In this document: positions 1 through 7,464 of the stretch, one piece after another
How the letters are laid out: the number at the start of each line of letters is the position of its first letter
Numbering within the stretch: the stretch's first letter is position 1
Source: an uncultured Clostridium sp.
Lineage (GTDB): Bacteria; Bacillota; Clostridia; Lachnospirales; Lachnospiraceae
DNA: 20,069 bases
Assembly: GCA_937902905.1 (NCBI GenBank)
Contig: CALELW010000161.1
Coordinates: forward strand, 1 to 20,069
Direction: 5' to 3'
Program-made: the position numbers and the translations under genes
The notes under the pieces: model-generated
Seen by the model: the letters and a program-made list of their open reading frames with translations, nothing else
The model's database searches: none
What the model was told of the DNA's origin: nothing

Positions 1-95
1 CTGCGTAGCAGCAGGGGTGCTGAAACTACCAGCACCTCCTGCTGACGCGCTCAAAACCCACGAGTCACAAAGTTTTTCTACGAAATTACTGGAAT
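1..95. repeat. Palindromic element A (cut by window edge)
   Basis: A bulged hairpin spans about 2-49, with arms at 7-22 and 30-44 and an apex loop at 23-29. The right flank (about 50-95, containing CCCACGAGTCACAAAG) resembles the right flank of element B (about 319-350, CCCACGAAACACAAAC). I infer a third, partly visible copy of the same long palindrome family. No coding sequence is supported here. Confidence 0.5.
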
Positions 96-164
96 CCAAA
101 GGAACCGGCAGCGAACATTTGTCACAGTCCATCCATCCGCCCCCGCAATTAGTCTATAACAAAA

Positions 165-350
165 GTTTTCCTACATTATTTCTAAAGGGCGAGCCTTTTT
201 CAGTATACTGGCAATTTACCAAGAAAAGATTTGGGGTGAGTGGGTACAAAGGTAAGGGGATTGGACATGAATAAATATTATGCATGTCCAATCCCCTTAC
301 CTTTGTCTAGCGAATGCGCCCACGAAACACAAACTTTTGTTAGTAAATTC
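165..350. repeat. Long palindromic element B
   Basis: The core is a perfect 24-bp inverted repeat: arms at 246-269 and 283-306 with a 13-nt AT-rich loop (270-282). Outside it the arms continue imperfectly: the left segment near 208-240 (GGCAATTTACCAAGAAAAG) pairs with the right segment near 327-352 (complement GGGAATTTACTAACAAAAG). The left boundary carries GTTTTCCTACATTAT at 165-179, which recurs in element C and at the end of the regulator gene. Neither strand shows a U-tract after the stem, so it is not a standard intrinsic terminator. Open frames through it are by-products of the repeat. Confidence 0.75.
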
Positions 351-571
351 CCTGCATTATCTAAAAGGAGGAGTTTTTTTCAGCACAACACAATCGGCAG
401 GGAAAAGTTTTGAGTGGAGTGCGTTATATGTGCGTGGGTATCTGATATGCGTACTGTGCATATCGATACCCCTACGCACATATCAGCGGGAGCGGCGCAT
501 GACACTCAAACTTTTCCCTGCCGACTGTGAAGTCCTGAAATAATATCTCCCCCTAGATAATGTAGGAAAAC
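348..571. repeat. Long palindromic element C, overlapping the 3' end of the Rrf2 gene
   Basis: This imperfect inverted repeat spans about 224 nt. The outer arms pair TGCATTATCT near 353-362 with its counterpart near 555-565. The middle arms pair CGGCAGGGAAAAG (395-407) with its complement near 510-522. The inner arms pair ATATGTGCGT (426-435) with ACGCACATAT (474-483), and the two sides then meet at a short loop near 451-456. The outermost right arm covers the last five codons and stop of the regulator gene (553-571). It is related to element B, to which it is tandem. Confidence 0.75.
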
Positions 572-987
572 GTCTCTCTCTCATGATACTGCCGCACCAA
601 TTCAGCGAGCGTTACGCTCTCGAGCACATCATCTACAGCTTTATCCACTTCCTGCCCCAAATCACGGACCAGTGCATTCATCGTGCGGTTGTTTTCACTC
701 TCTCTGTAACCATCCAAATCCACGGCATTTCGCTGACCTTCAATAGCGCCGACCACATCTTTTGCGGTACATCGTCTGGTTTCTTCCGGAAGATAGTAGC
801 CGCCCTTGCTGCCGCGAATCACACGTACAATCCCGGCGTGACGCAGTTTAGAAGCTACCTGTTCCATATATTTCTCCGACAAATCATATTCCTTAGCCAC
901 CTGTTTGACCGTCACCGTACTGCCATCATGCAGTGCAAGGTCAATCAGAAAAAATAATGCATACTGGCCCTTTCTCGTAATATACAT
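553..987 (-). CDS. cymR: Rrf2-family transcriptional regulator, CymR-like
   Basis: A 144-aa winged-helix DNA-binding protein of the Rrf2 family, likely controlling sulfur assimilation. It begins MYITRKGQYALFFL, has the recognition helix region around 36-50 (LSEKYMEQVASKLRHAG) and the Rrf2 wing RGSKGGYYL at 58-66. The three clustered cysteines that hold the Fe-S cluster in IscR are absent; the only cysteine is Cys73. That argues for a CymR type, whose sensing in Bacillus and Staphylococcus goes through a complex with CysK (family knowledge). The C-terminus is -FSYII, ending in isoleucine like the tails that dock in CysK. It is the last gene of the operon, 15 nt after trxB, and its stop lies inside palindromic element C. 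The SD is GAGGGG five nt before the ATG. The family is certain; the CymR equivalence and the symbol are inferred from context. Confidence 0.85.
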   Translation of the reverse strand: MYITRKGQYALFFLIDLALHDGSTVTVKQVAKEYDLSEKYMEQVASKLRHAGIVRVIRGSKGGYYLPEETRRCTAKDVVGAIEGQRNAVDLDGYRESENNRTMNALVRDLGQEVDKAVDDVLESVTLAELVRQYHERETFSYII

Positions 988-1002
988 AACAACCCCTCTT
1001 TC

Positions 1003-1923
1003 CTAATTTCTATCCTGCTCCAAAGAAGCAATTGCCACGGCACCATCTGAAACCGCTGTAATGACCTGACGAAGCGGTTTCGTTCTCACATCACCTGCCA
1101 CATAAATGCCCGGCACATTCGTCCGGCAGTCCTCCCCGGCACAGATATAACCGGCCTCATTTCTCTCGACAACATCCTTCACAAATGCCGTCTGCGGCTC
1201 CATGCCAACAGCAATAAAAATACCGGATAGCTCAATTTCTTTTTCCTCCCCGGTCTGGTTCTGTGTAAGAATCACTTTCTGTACCATACCGTCTCCGGCA
1301 ATTTCTTTCACCTCATAATAAGGAAGAAATTCGATGTTTTCTGTCGCCATCACCTTTTCAGCAAGTTCCTTTGCGGCGCGAAGGCCTTCCCTGCGGTGAA
1401 TCAAATACACTTTTTCACACAGATTTGCCAAATACAGCGCATCCTCTAACGCCACATCACCGCCGCCGACAACCGCCGTCGTTTTATTCTTAAAAAATGC
1501 ACCATCGCAGGTCGCACAGTACGAAACGCCTGCACCGGTCAATTCTTCTTCCCCTTTTACGGAAAGTTTTTTATGCCCTGCACCGGTTGCCACTAACACA
1601 TTTTTCGTGCAGATGGTTTCACCGTCTTCTAAATGCACTTTTTTATATTCGGATTCATTTTCCACGGAACTCACTTCTGCGTCTATAAACGGAACAGAAA
1701 GTGCATCCGCATGTTCTCTGAATTTCATTGCCAGCGAATATCCGGATTCTCCGTAAAGTCCCAGATAATTGTCCACGCGTTCCGTCGTCACAATCTGTCC
1801 TCCGCTAAATCCTGCCTTCTCAATGACAACAACATCTAACATCGCACGCTTTGCATAAACGGCCGCCGACAATCCCGCCGGTCCGCTTCCTATGATTACC
1901 AAATCTTTTACCTGTTCTGCCAT
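1003..1923 (-). CDS. trxB: Thioredoxin reductase (NADPH), TrxB
   Basis: A 306-aa flavoprotein of normal length for low-molecular-weight thioredoxin reductase. The FAD-binding GSGPAG is at 12-17, the redox-active CATC is at 136-139 followed by DGAFF, the NADPH-binding GGGDVAL is at 153-159, and HRREGLRA at 176-183 carries the arginines that read the NADPH 2'-phosphate. The second FAD motif with GIYVAGDVR is near the C-terminus. It reduces thioredoxin, and the CIPC thioredoxin encoded further upstream in the operon is the obvious candidate partner. That pair may feed APS reduction or keep the sulfur-carrier steps reduced (inference). A strong SD (AGGAGGG) sits five nt before the ATG; the gap to hemL is 15 nt. 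A ferredoxin-dependent variant is unlikely because the NADPH motifs are intact. Confidence 0.95.
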   Translation of the reverse strand: MAEQVKDLVIIGSGPAGLSAAVYAKRAMLDVVVIEKAGFSGGQIVTTERVDNYLGLYGESGYSLAMKFREHADALSVPFIDAEVSSVENESEYKKVHLEDGETICTKNVLVATGAGHKKLSVKGEEELTGAGVSYCATCDGAFFKNKTTAVVGGGDVALEDALYLANLCEKVYLIHRREGLRAAKELAEKVMATENIEFLPYYEVKEIAGDGMVQKVILTQNQTGEEKEIELSGIFIAVGMEPQTAFVKDVVERNEAGYICAGEDCRTNVPGIYVAGDVRTKPLRQVITAVSDGAVAIASLEQDRN

Positions 1924-1938
1924 CGTATCCCTCCTAAT

Positions 1939-3210
1939 CTACTTCTGATTGGCAAACTTTCTAATCTGCTCACATGTCTTTTCAATATCCTTATCCGTAT
2001 GTGCCGCCGACACAAACATAGCCTCAAACTGGGACGGTGCCAAATAAATACCCTCTTTCAGCATCGCCTTAAAATAAGCTGAATAGCGATTCGTATCCGA
2101 GGTCTGCACCGTATCATAATCAACCACTTTTTCACCGGTAAAAAATAAACTCATAAGAGAACCAACCTGATTTACACAGACCGTTTCTCCAAATGTTTCA
2201 CGCATCACTGCTGCCAGTTTTTCTGCCTTTTTCTCAATGGTTTCATAAATCGTATCCGAATCACGCAGAATTTTCAGTGTCTCAATTCCTGCGGTCATCG
2301 CAATCGGATTTCCCGAAAGCGTTCCTGCCTGATACACTTCACCAAGCGGTGCAACGCACGACATAATTTCTTTTCTGCCACCATATGCACCTACCGGCAT
2401 ACCGCCGCCAATGATTTTTCCAAGTGTCGTCAAATCCGGTGTCACGCCGTAATACTCCTGTGCACCGCCTTTTGCAAGACGAAATCCTGTAATGACCTCA
2501 TCAAAAATCAAAAGGGATTGATACTGTTTTGTAATCTCCCGTAAAAAAGGTAAGAAACCTTCTTCCGGACAAACCACACCCATATTGGCTGCCACCGGCT
2601 CCACAATGACCGCCGCAATGTTATCACCATATTTTTCAAACAATGCTTTTACCGATTCCGGTTTATTATACTCAGCAATCAATGTTGTCTCCGTATATCC
2701 CTTTGGCACACCCGCACTGTCCGGCACAGCCTGTAAAAGCGCCGCAGAACCAGCCTTTACCAAAAGTCCGTCTGAGTGTCCATGATAACAGCCCTTAAAT
2801 TTTACAATGTAATCTTTGCCAGTATATCCTCTCGCTACACGGATAGCACTCATCACCGCCTCCGTTCCGGAATTTACCATACGCATCATTTCCATTGATG
2901 GCATCATGTCATGAATTAACGACGCAATTTCATATTCTTTTTTCGTCGGTGCTCCAAAGGTAAGTCCCTGTTCACATGCCTGTTTCACCACTTCAATCAC
3001 AGCCGGATACGCATGTCCCAAAATTCCCGGACCATACGAACAAACATAATCAATATAATCATTCCCATCCTCATCCAAAATATGAGAACCTTTTCCGCTT
3101 TTTACAAATACCGGCGTCCCGCCCACATTGCGGAATGCACGCACCGGCGAATTTACACCACCGGGCAGAAAGTGTTCGGATTTTTCAAATAACTGTTCCG
3201 ACTGTGTCAT
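1939..3210 (-). CDS. hemL: Glutamate-1-semialdehyde 2,1-aminomutase
   Basis: A 423-aa PLP enzyme of normal length that converts glutamate-1-semialdehyde to 5-aminolevulinate, the first dedicated tetrapyrrole precursor. Visible marks are the N-terminal FLPGGVNSPVRAF (14-26), the substrate-loop region NSGTEAVMSAIRVAR (113-127), FDEVITGFR (236-244) and the PLP lysine Lys265 in TTLGKIIGGGMPVGAYGG. It lies 17 nt after the cobA-hemD fusion with an AAAGGAAG ribosome site. In this operon it presumably supplies siroheme for the sulfite reductase. The preceding enzyme (HemA) and the following one (HemB) are not encoded in the window and must lie elsewhere if the pathway is complete. A related aminotransferase function is possible in principle, but the motif set is typical of HemL. 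Confidence 0.96.
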   Translation of the reverse strand: MTQSEQLFEKSEHFLPGGVNSPVRAFRNVGGTPVFVKSGKGSHILDEDGNDYIDYVCSYGPGILGHAYPAVIEVVKQACEQGLTFGAPTKKEYEIASLIHDMMPSMEMMRMVNSGTEAVMSAIRVARGYTGKDYIVKFKGCYHGHSDGLLVKAGSAALLQAVPDSAGVPKGYTETTLIAEYNKPESVKALFEKYGDNIAAVIVEPVAANMGVVCPEEGFLPFLREITKQYQSLLIFDEVITGFRLAKGGAQEYYGVTPDLTTLGKIIGGGMPVGAYGGRKEIMSCVAPLGEVYQAGTLSGNPIAMTAGIETLKILRDSDTIYETIEKKAEKLAAVMRETFGETVCVNQVGSLMSLFFTGEKVVDYDTVQTSDTNRYSAYFKAMLKEGIYLAPSQFEAMFVSAAHTDKDIEKTCEQIRKFANQK

Positions 3211-3227
3211 AGCCTTACTTCCTTTCT

Positions 3228-4718
3228 CTATTGATAAAACTGCTCAAGTGCCTTGCCTAAATGTTCTAAATCACATTGCTTTGGAACTACATCCACATCA
3301 ATTCCATACGCCTGCAGTCTTTTTTTCGTCACTTCACCAATTGCCGCAACCGCAACATGCTCTTTTTTGCGGTCACGCTCCCATTCTCCTATCTTTTCCC
3401 TGCCTATCCGGGAAACAAACGCCTCGACGCCGGATGCACTAAAAAATGCAGCCACGTCCATATTCTTCCACATGGACAAATCCCCCGAAAAAGTCCCTTC
3501 AACATCATAAAAAGAGATTTCCGTAATCGTAACAGACTTCTTTTGCAGTTCTAAAACAAGTTCTTCACTTGCCTGCAAAGCCCTCGGAAGAAGCAGATGT
3601 TCTCCCGGTTTCACAACATCTGTAAGCCCTTTGGCAAGTGCCTCTGTCGTAAACTGTTTTGGCATATAATCCGCATAAAATCCATATGTTTCCAGTGCCT
3701 TTTTCGTTCCGCTGCCAACGACCGCAAAACGAACCTTTGCAAAATCCCGTCTGTCAATTTGTTTCTTATCTGCCTCAGCAAAAAATAAATGAACTGCATT
3801 CTGGCTTGTAAAAACAATCCAGTCATATTTTTTTATCTGAGATAATTCATCCAAAAGTTTTTCTGCGCCATCCGACCGGACAACCTTCATTTCACAAAGA
3901 GGAAAAACAAAAGCCCCTTTATCTTCCATCATCTCACGCAGTTTATTATGCAGTTTCTGCGTTGCTGTCGTACCGATTTTTTTCCCGGCAAGCACACCAA
4001 AATCCTCACTGACAAAATGATATTTTGCCGTCTGTCCCACAACAAAAACCGCCGGTGAGGTAATTTCATTTTCGATTACTTTATCCGCAATATCGGAAAG
4101 TGTTCCATAGACATGTTTCTCATCCGGCATCGTTCCGTGGGAAATCACCGCAACGGGTGTAGATGCATCCTGTCCCTGTTCCATCAGCCGGTCTGCAATT
4201 GTGCGGATATTTGCGACGCTCATCAAAAATACACTCGTGCCATCCTGTTTCGTAATATGGGAAAAGGATTGCTCTGCCCCCTCTTTTGTATGGCCGGTAA
4301 ATACATGAAAACTGCGGCTTTCCTTACGGTGAGTCAAAGGAATTCCGGCGAGCTCACTCACTGCCACCGCACTTGTTACCCCAGGCACCAAAGCAAACGG
4401 GATTTTCTCTTTCTGCAGTGCTAAAACTTCCTCACCGCCACGCCCAAAAACAAATGGGTCACCGCCTTTTAATCGGACAACATTTTTATATTGTTTTGCC
4501 GTCTGAATCAGGATCTCATTAATCTCTTCCTGCTTCTTTGCATGGCTCATCGGTTTCTTGCCCACATAAATTTTGTGGCAGTTTTCAGGAACCACCGAAA
4601 GCAGTTCCTCCGACAAAAGCCTGTCATATATGACCGCATCGCATTTCTGCAGCAGACGAAGCCCTTTTACCGTAATTAACTCCGGATTTCCGGGACCCGC
4701 TCCGATTAAATAAACCAT
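3228..4718 (-). CDS. cobA-hemD: Uroporphyrinogen-III C-methyltransferase / uroporphyrinogen-III synthase fusion
   Basis: A 496-aa two-domain protein. Residues 1 to about 240 are an S-adenosylmethionine uroporphyrinogen-III methyltransferase: GAGPGNPELIT (6-16), YDRL (31-34), RLKGGDPFVFGRGGEE (82-97) and VPGVTSAVAV (111-120). It makes precorrin-2. Residues from about 245 to 496 are uroporphyrinogen-III synthase (HemD), recognisable by WIVFTSQNAVHLFF and the later FFSASGVEAF segment. One polypeptide therefore closes hydroxymethylbilane to uroporphyrinogen III and methylates it. Only one nt separates it from the upstream sirC-hemC stop, suggesting translational coupling; the SD (GAGAGG) lies inside that gene's last codons. 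The fusion is a known arrangement in Clostridia and commits flux to siroheme or corrinoids; the sulfite reductase makes siroheme the likely product here. Confidence 0.94.
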   Translation of the reverse strand: MVYLIGAGPGNPELITVKGLRLLQKCDAVIYDRLLSEELLSVVPENCHKIYVGKKPMSHAKKQEEINEILIQTAKQYKNVVRLKGGDPFVFGRGGEEVLALQKEKIPFALVPGVTSAVAVSELAGIPLTHRKESRSFHVFTGHTKEGAEQSFSHITKQDGTSVFLMSVANIRTIADRLMEQGQDASTPVAVISHGTMPDEKHVYGTLSDIADKVIENEITSPAVFVVGQTAKYHFVSEDFGVLAGKKIGTTATQKLHNKLREMMEDKGAFVFPLCEMKVVRSDGAEKLLDELSQIKKYDWIVFTSQNAVHLFFAEADKKQIDRRDFAKVRFAVVGSGTKKALETYGFYADYMPKQFTTEALAKGLTDVVKPGEHLLLPRALQASEELVLELQKKSVTITEISFYDVEGTFSGDLSMWKNMDVAAFFSASGVEAFVSRIGREKIGEWERDRKKEHVAVAAIGEVTKKRLQAYGIDVDVVPKQCDLEHLGKALEQFYQ

Positions 4719-4719
4719 A

Positions 4720-6168
4720 CTATGATTTCCTCTCCTGACACAATTTTTCTACAAGATTTTGCCAATCTCCTCTGTCCCCCTGCACAGACCGCCGGATTAC
4801 TTCTCCCTCTTTTTCTTCCATCAGAGAAAGATTCATCCTATGTCCATCGAGAGTACACAAAACACCAATTGGCTCATGGCATCCGGCATTCAATTTCATG
4901 AGGACCGCACGCTCTGTCCGCAGACACTCTGCCGTGTGAACATCCGAAATTTTTTCTGCAAGTTCATTAGCAAGCGTTCCCTTTTTTGTCTCCATCGCAA
5001 TCACTGCCTGCCCCGCCGCCGGAAGCATCTCCTTTACAGAAAGATACTCGTAAACAAAATCCGAATCATTATCAATGCCCTGCCGTCTAATTCCGGCAGC
5101 CGCTAACACAATCGCATCGTACTCGCCTGCCCGCAGTTTATTAAGTCTCGTGCCGATATTTCCACGAAGACTTTTACAGACGGCATTCGGATACATCTTT
5201 TTAATCTGGCACTGTCTGCGCAGACTCCCTGTTCCAATGGTAAAAACAGAATCCTTTGTAAAAGAAGTTCCCTTTTTGTAAATAAGTACATCCTGCACAC
5301 AGGCACGCTCCAAAACCCCGGCAACCGTAAGTCCGTCTTTACACGGGTTTGGCATATCTTTTGCACTGTGCACCGCCAAATCAATCGTATCGTCTAAAAG
5401 TGCCTGTTCAAATTCTTCGACAAACACGGCTTTTCCGCCAAACGAAGGAATCGGCGAATCCTTTTCCTTGTCGCCCTTGGTCGTCATATACACAATCTCA
5501 TATTCGTACTCCGGAAATGTCTCCTGCAATTTTGAAAGAACCAGTCCGGTCTGAATTTTTGCCAGTTCACTTTTTCTTGTACCAATCCGAATGACTGATC
5601 TTTTCCACTCTTTTTTTACCATGTCCAACATAATCTCTTTCCGCTTTTCTTCCTCCGGTTCTGTTTTCAAAACCTCATTTCTTTTTTCAAGAAGCGTCTT
5701 TGCCATATCTCCGCAGTTATCCGGCAGATGGCTCTTAATACTCTTTTTTATCTGAGAGGCTAACGCCGGAGCACTGCCACCGGTCGAAACCGAAACCACG
5801 ACATCATCCTGCTTTATTATTGCCGGAAAATAAAAACCGCAGTCTTTTTTGACATCCACCACATTGACAAGAATCCGTTTTTCCTTACAAATGGCTGCGA
5901 TATGGGAATTGACTTCACTATCATCCGTCGCCATAATCACCACATCGGCTCCTTTAATATCATCATCCTCAAACGATCTTTGAACCAATAAAAGGGCATC
6001 TTGTTTCGATTCTATTTCCTGTAATTCATCACAGATTTTTGGTGCAATCACCGTAACACGTGCCCCAAACGACAACATCATAGAAGCTTTTCGGTATGTC
6101 ACTTTGCCACCGCCGCCGATGACACATAATTTATCCTGCATCTGAATCATAAATGGGAAAAATGCCAT
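4720..6168 (-). CDS. sirC-hemC: Precorrin-2 dehydrogenase / hydroxymethylbilane synthase fusion
   Basis: A 482-aa fusion. Residues 1 to about 185 are a Met8p/SirC/CysG-N-type precorrin-2 dehydrogenase: NAD site VIGGGGKVTYRKA (16-28), ATDDSEVN (80-87) with the aspartates at the position needed for catalysis, and the STGGSAPALA segment (128-137). Residues from about 191 to the end are porphobilinogen deaminase (HemC): SVIRIGTRKSELA, HSAKDMP, GTGSLRRQ and Cys430 in NAGCHEPIG, which would carry the dipyrromethane cofactor. It thus catalyses two non-adjacent siroheme steps, tetrapyrrole assembly and precorrin-2 oxidation. Whether the N-terminal domain also inserts iron cannot be decided from sequence. 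It follows a 55-nt gap, the longest inside the operon, and has a strong SD (GAGGAGGT). Its stop nearly touches the next start. Confidence 0.93.
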   Translation of the reverse strand: MAFFPFMIQMQDKLCVIGGGGKVTYRKASMMLSFGARVTVIAPKICDELQEIESKQDALLLVQRSFEDDDIKGADVVIMATDDSEVNSHIAAICKEKRILVNVVDVKKDCGFYFPAIIKQDDVVVSVSTGGSAPALASQIKKSIKSHLPDNCGDMAKTLLEKRNEVLKTEPEEEKRKEIMLDMVKKEWKRSVIRIGTRKSELAKIQTGLVLSKLQETFPEYEYEIVYMTTKGDKEKDSPIPSFGGKAVFVEEFEQALLDDTIDLAVHSAKDMPNPCKDGLTVAGVLERACVQDVLIYKKGTSFTKDSVFTIGTGSLRRQCQIKKMYPNAVCKSLRGNIGTRLNKLRAGEYDAIVLAAAGIRRQGIDNDSDFVYEYLSVKEMLPAAGQAVIAMETKKGTLANELAEKISDVHTAECLRTERAVLMKLNAGCHEPIGVLCTLDGHRMNLSLMEEKEGEVIRRSVQGDRGDWQNLVEKLCQERKS

Positions 6169-6189
6169 TTCGACCTCCTCGATATAGAA

Positions 6190-6216
6190 GAAAGAAGGCA
6201 GACGCTACCTTCTTTC
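6190..6216. other. Intercistronic hairpin between the sulfur-carrier and siroheme genes
   Basis: In the 55-nt gap, GAAAGAAGG (6190-6198) pairs with CCTTCTTTC (6208-6216) across a 9-nt loop. On the operon strand no clear U-tract follows, so full termination is unlikely. An mRNA-stability, processing or weak attenuation role is possible. On the opposite strand the stem is followed by CTTTTTATT and looks more terminator-like. Confidence 0.45.
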
Positions 6217-6223
6217 CTTTTTA

Positions 6224-6637
6224 TTACGAAATTACTAATTCCTCTTTTGTCACCTGTTTTTCCTCATCGATACGGAACGCATTCAATACCGGATTGTCTG
6301 CCTCCATCAACGATAAAATCAGATAATTTGCCTTGGAATCATAGGCAAGCCGTTTGTCCTCCTCCGATGGTCTCGACGGAGACTCCGGATGGGAGTGGAA
6401 ATTGCCAAGAGGCACATAGCCATTTTTACGCATATCTTTGACTGCCGCAAGCTGCTCTTTCGGATCCATGGAAAAATGCTCGTTGCTCTCATCAATGTTT
6501 GTCAGAAGATAAACCTTTTTCACATACTGTTTTTCCCCTTCCACAACACCGCCAATCAAACCGCAGGCTTCATTTGGAAGACCTTCTTTGCAGTGAGCTA
6601 ACATTTTTTCATAATCACTTTTTGTCAAAAATAACAT
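6224..6637 (-). CDS. hcyD: JAMM/Mov34-family zinc metalloprotease that trims the sulfur carrier (HcyD/Mec+-like)
   Basis: A 137-aa stand-alone JAMM (MPN+) domain protein. The metal site is complete: Glu23 in NEACGLIGG and the HxH...SxxD motif with His81, His83, Ser91 and Asp94 (HSHPESPSRPSEED). Bacterial proteins of this type (Mec+ of Mycobacterium and Streptomyces, QbsD, HcyD of Wolinella) remove residues from sulfur-carrier proteins, either cleaving a cysteine adduct or clipping a C-terminal extension so that Gly-Gly is exposed. The neighbouring carrier has exactly such an extension, so clipping is the favoured job. It lies 20 nt after the E1-like gene, with SD AAAGGAAG eight nt before the ATG. 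The catalytic class is sure; the substrate is inferred from context. Confidence 0.88.
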   Translation of the reverse strand: MLFLTKSDYEKMLAHCKEGLPNEACGLIGGVVEGEKQYVKKVYLLTNIDESNEHFSMDPKEQLAAVKDMRKNGYVPLGNFHSHPESPSRPSEEDKRLAYDSKANYLILSLMEADNPVLNAFRIDEEKQVTKEELVIS

Positions 6638-6657
6638 ATCTTTTTCTTCCTTTCTGC

Positions 6658-7464
6658 CTACTTTCCGTCACACTCTACCTGCTCGTAATCAATCAACTCC
6701 GTAATTGTCGGATGATCACCGCAGACTGCGCAGGTACCATTTGCCTTTGGCAGTTTAATCGTGTGAAATTCCATCTTAAGGGCATCATAAGTCAAAAGTT
6801 TTCCGGTCAGCAAATCGCCAACACCAATCAGATACTTAATTGCTTCCATTGCCTGCAGACTTCCGATAACACCGCCCATAGCGCCGATAACACCAGCCTG
6901 TTTACAGGTAGGAACAGCATCCTTCGGAGGCGGATCCTTGAAGACACAGCGGTAGCATGGTCCTTCTCCCGGAACATAGGTCATAAGCTGGCCCTTAAAG
7001 CGGATGATTCCTGCATGGGAAAATGGTTTCTTTGCCATTACGCAGGCATCGTTAATCAAAAACTTCGCCGGGAAGTTATCTGTACCATCAATGATAAAAT
7101 CATAATCCGCAATCAAATCCATAATATTTTCCGATGTCACAAACTCGCGGTATGTATTTACTACCACATCACTGTTCATCGCATTCATTGTCTCTTTTGC
7201 CGATTTTACTTTTGCTTTGCCGACATCTGCCGTGCCATGAATAATCTGACGCTGCAAGTTCGACAAGTCTACTTCATCCGCATCGACAATACCAATGGTT
7301 CCAACACCGGCTGCTGCCAGATACATTGCTGCCGGAGCACCAAGTCCGCCGGCTCCGATAATGAGGACTTTGCCGTTTAACAGCTTTTTCTGTCCTTTCA
7401 CGCCTACTTCCTGCAAAATAATATGCCGGGAATAGCGCTCCATCTGCTCATTTGTAAACGCCAT
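6658..7464 (-). CDS. hcyF: ThiF/MoeB-family sulfur-carrier adenylyltransferase (HcyF-like)
   Basis: A 268-aa E1-like enzyme that adenylates the C-terminal glycine of a ubiquitin-like sulfur carrier. Visible are RYSRHIILQEVG (10-21), the nucleotide loop GAGGLG (37-42), DADEVDLSNLQRQIIH (61-76), DGTDN (126-130), the catalytic-cysteine segment PTCKQAGV with Cys187, and the zinc pairs Cys170/Cys173 and Cys245/Cys248. No rhodanese domain follows, so sulfur must come from another source; sulfide from the sulfite reductase upstream fits the Wolinella HcyF scheme. Its ATG overlaps the carrier's stop as TAATG, and its ribosome site is formed by the codons for the carrier's Gly-Gly-Gly. A thiamine (ThiF) or molybdopterin (MoeB) role is possible by homology, but no thiamine or molybdenum gene is in the window. 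Confidence 0.9.
   Translation of the reverse strand: MAFTNEQMERYSRHIILQEVGVKGQKKLLNGKVLIIGAGGLGAPAAMYLAAAGVGTIGIVDADEVDLSNLQRQIIHGTADVGKAKVKSAKETMNAMNSDVVVNTYREFVTSENIMDLIADYDFIIDGTDNFPAKFLINDACVMAKKPFSHAGIIRFKGQLMTYVPGEGPCYRCVFKDPPPKDAVPTCKQAGVIGAMGGVIGSLQAMEAIKYLIGVGDLLTGKLLTYDALKMEFHTIKLPKANGTCAVCGDHPTITELIDYEQVECDGK

Noticed and set aside
246..306. Standard rho-independent terminator for the operon
   Set aside because: The stem is very strong but no U-tract follows on the operon strand; it is better described as part of a repeat element.
17..543. Two plus-strand open frames (17-274 and 280-543) in the left flank
   Set aside because: They run straight through palindromic repeats, have no good ribosome site, and their translations lack any recognisable protein character.
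1..571. CRISPR array
   Set aside because: The repeats are three long diverged palindromes, not short identical direct repeats with uniform spacers, and no cas genes are present.
6499..7380. A 293-codon open frame on the plus strand
   Set aside because: It lies opposite the E1-like and JAMM genes, both with intact motifs and ribosome sites; its translation is rich in Cys, His and Arg as expected for an antisense shadow.
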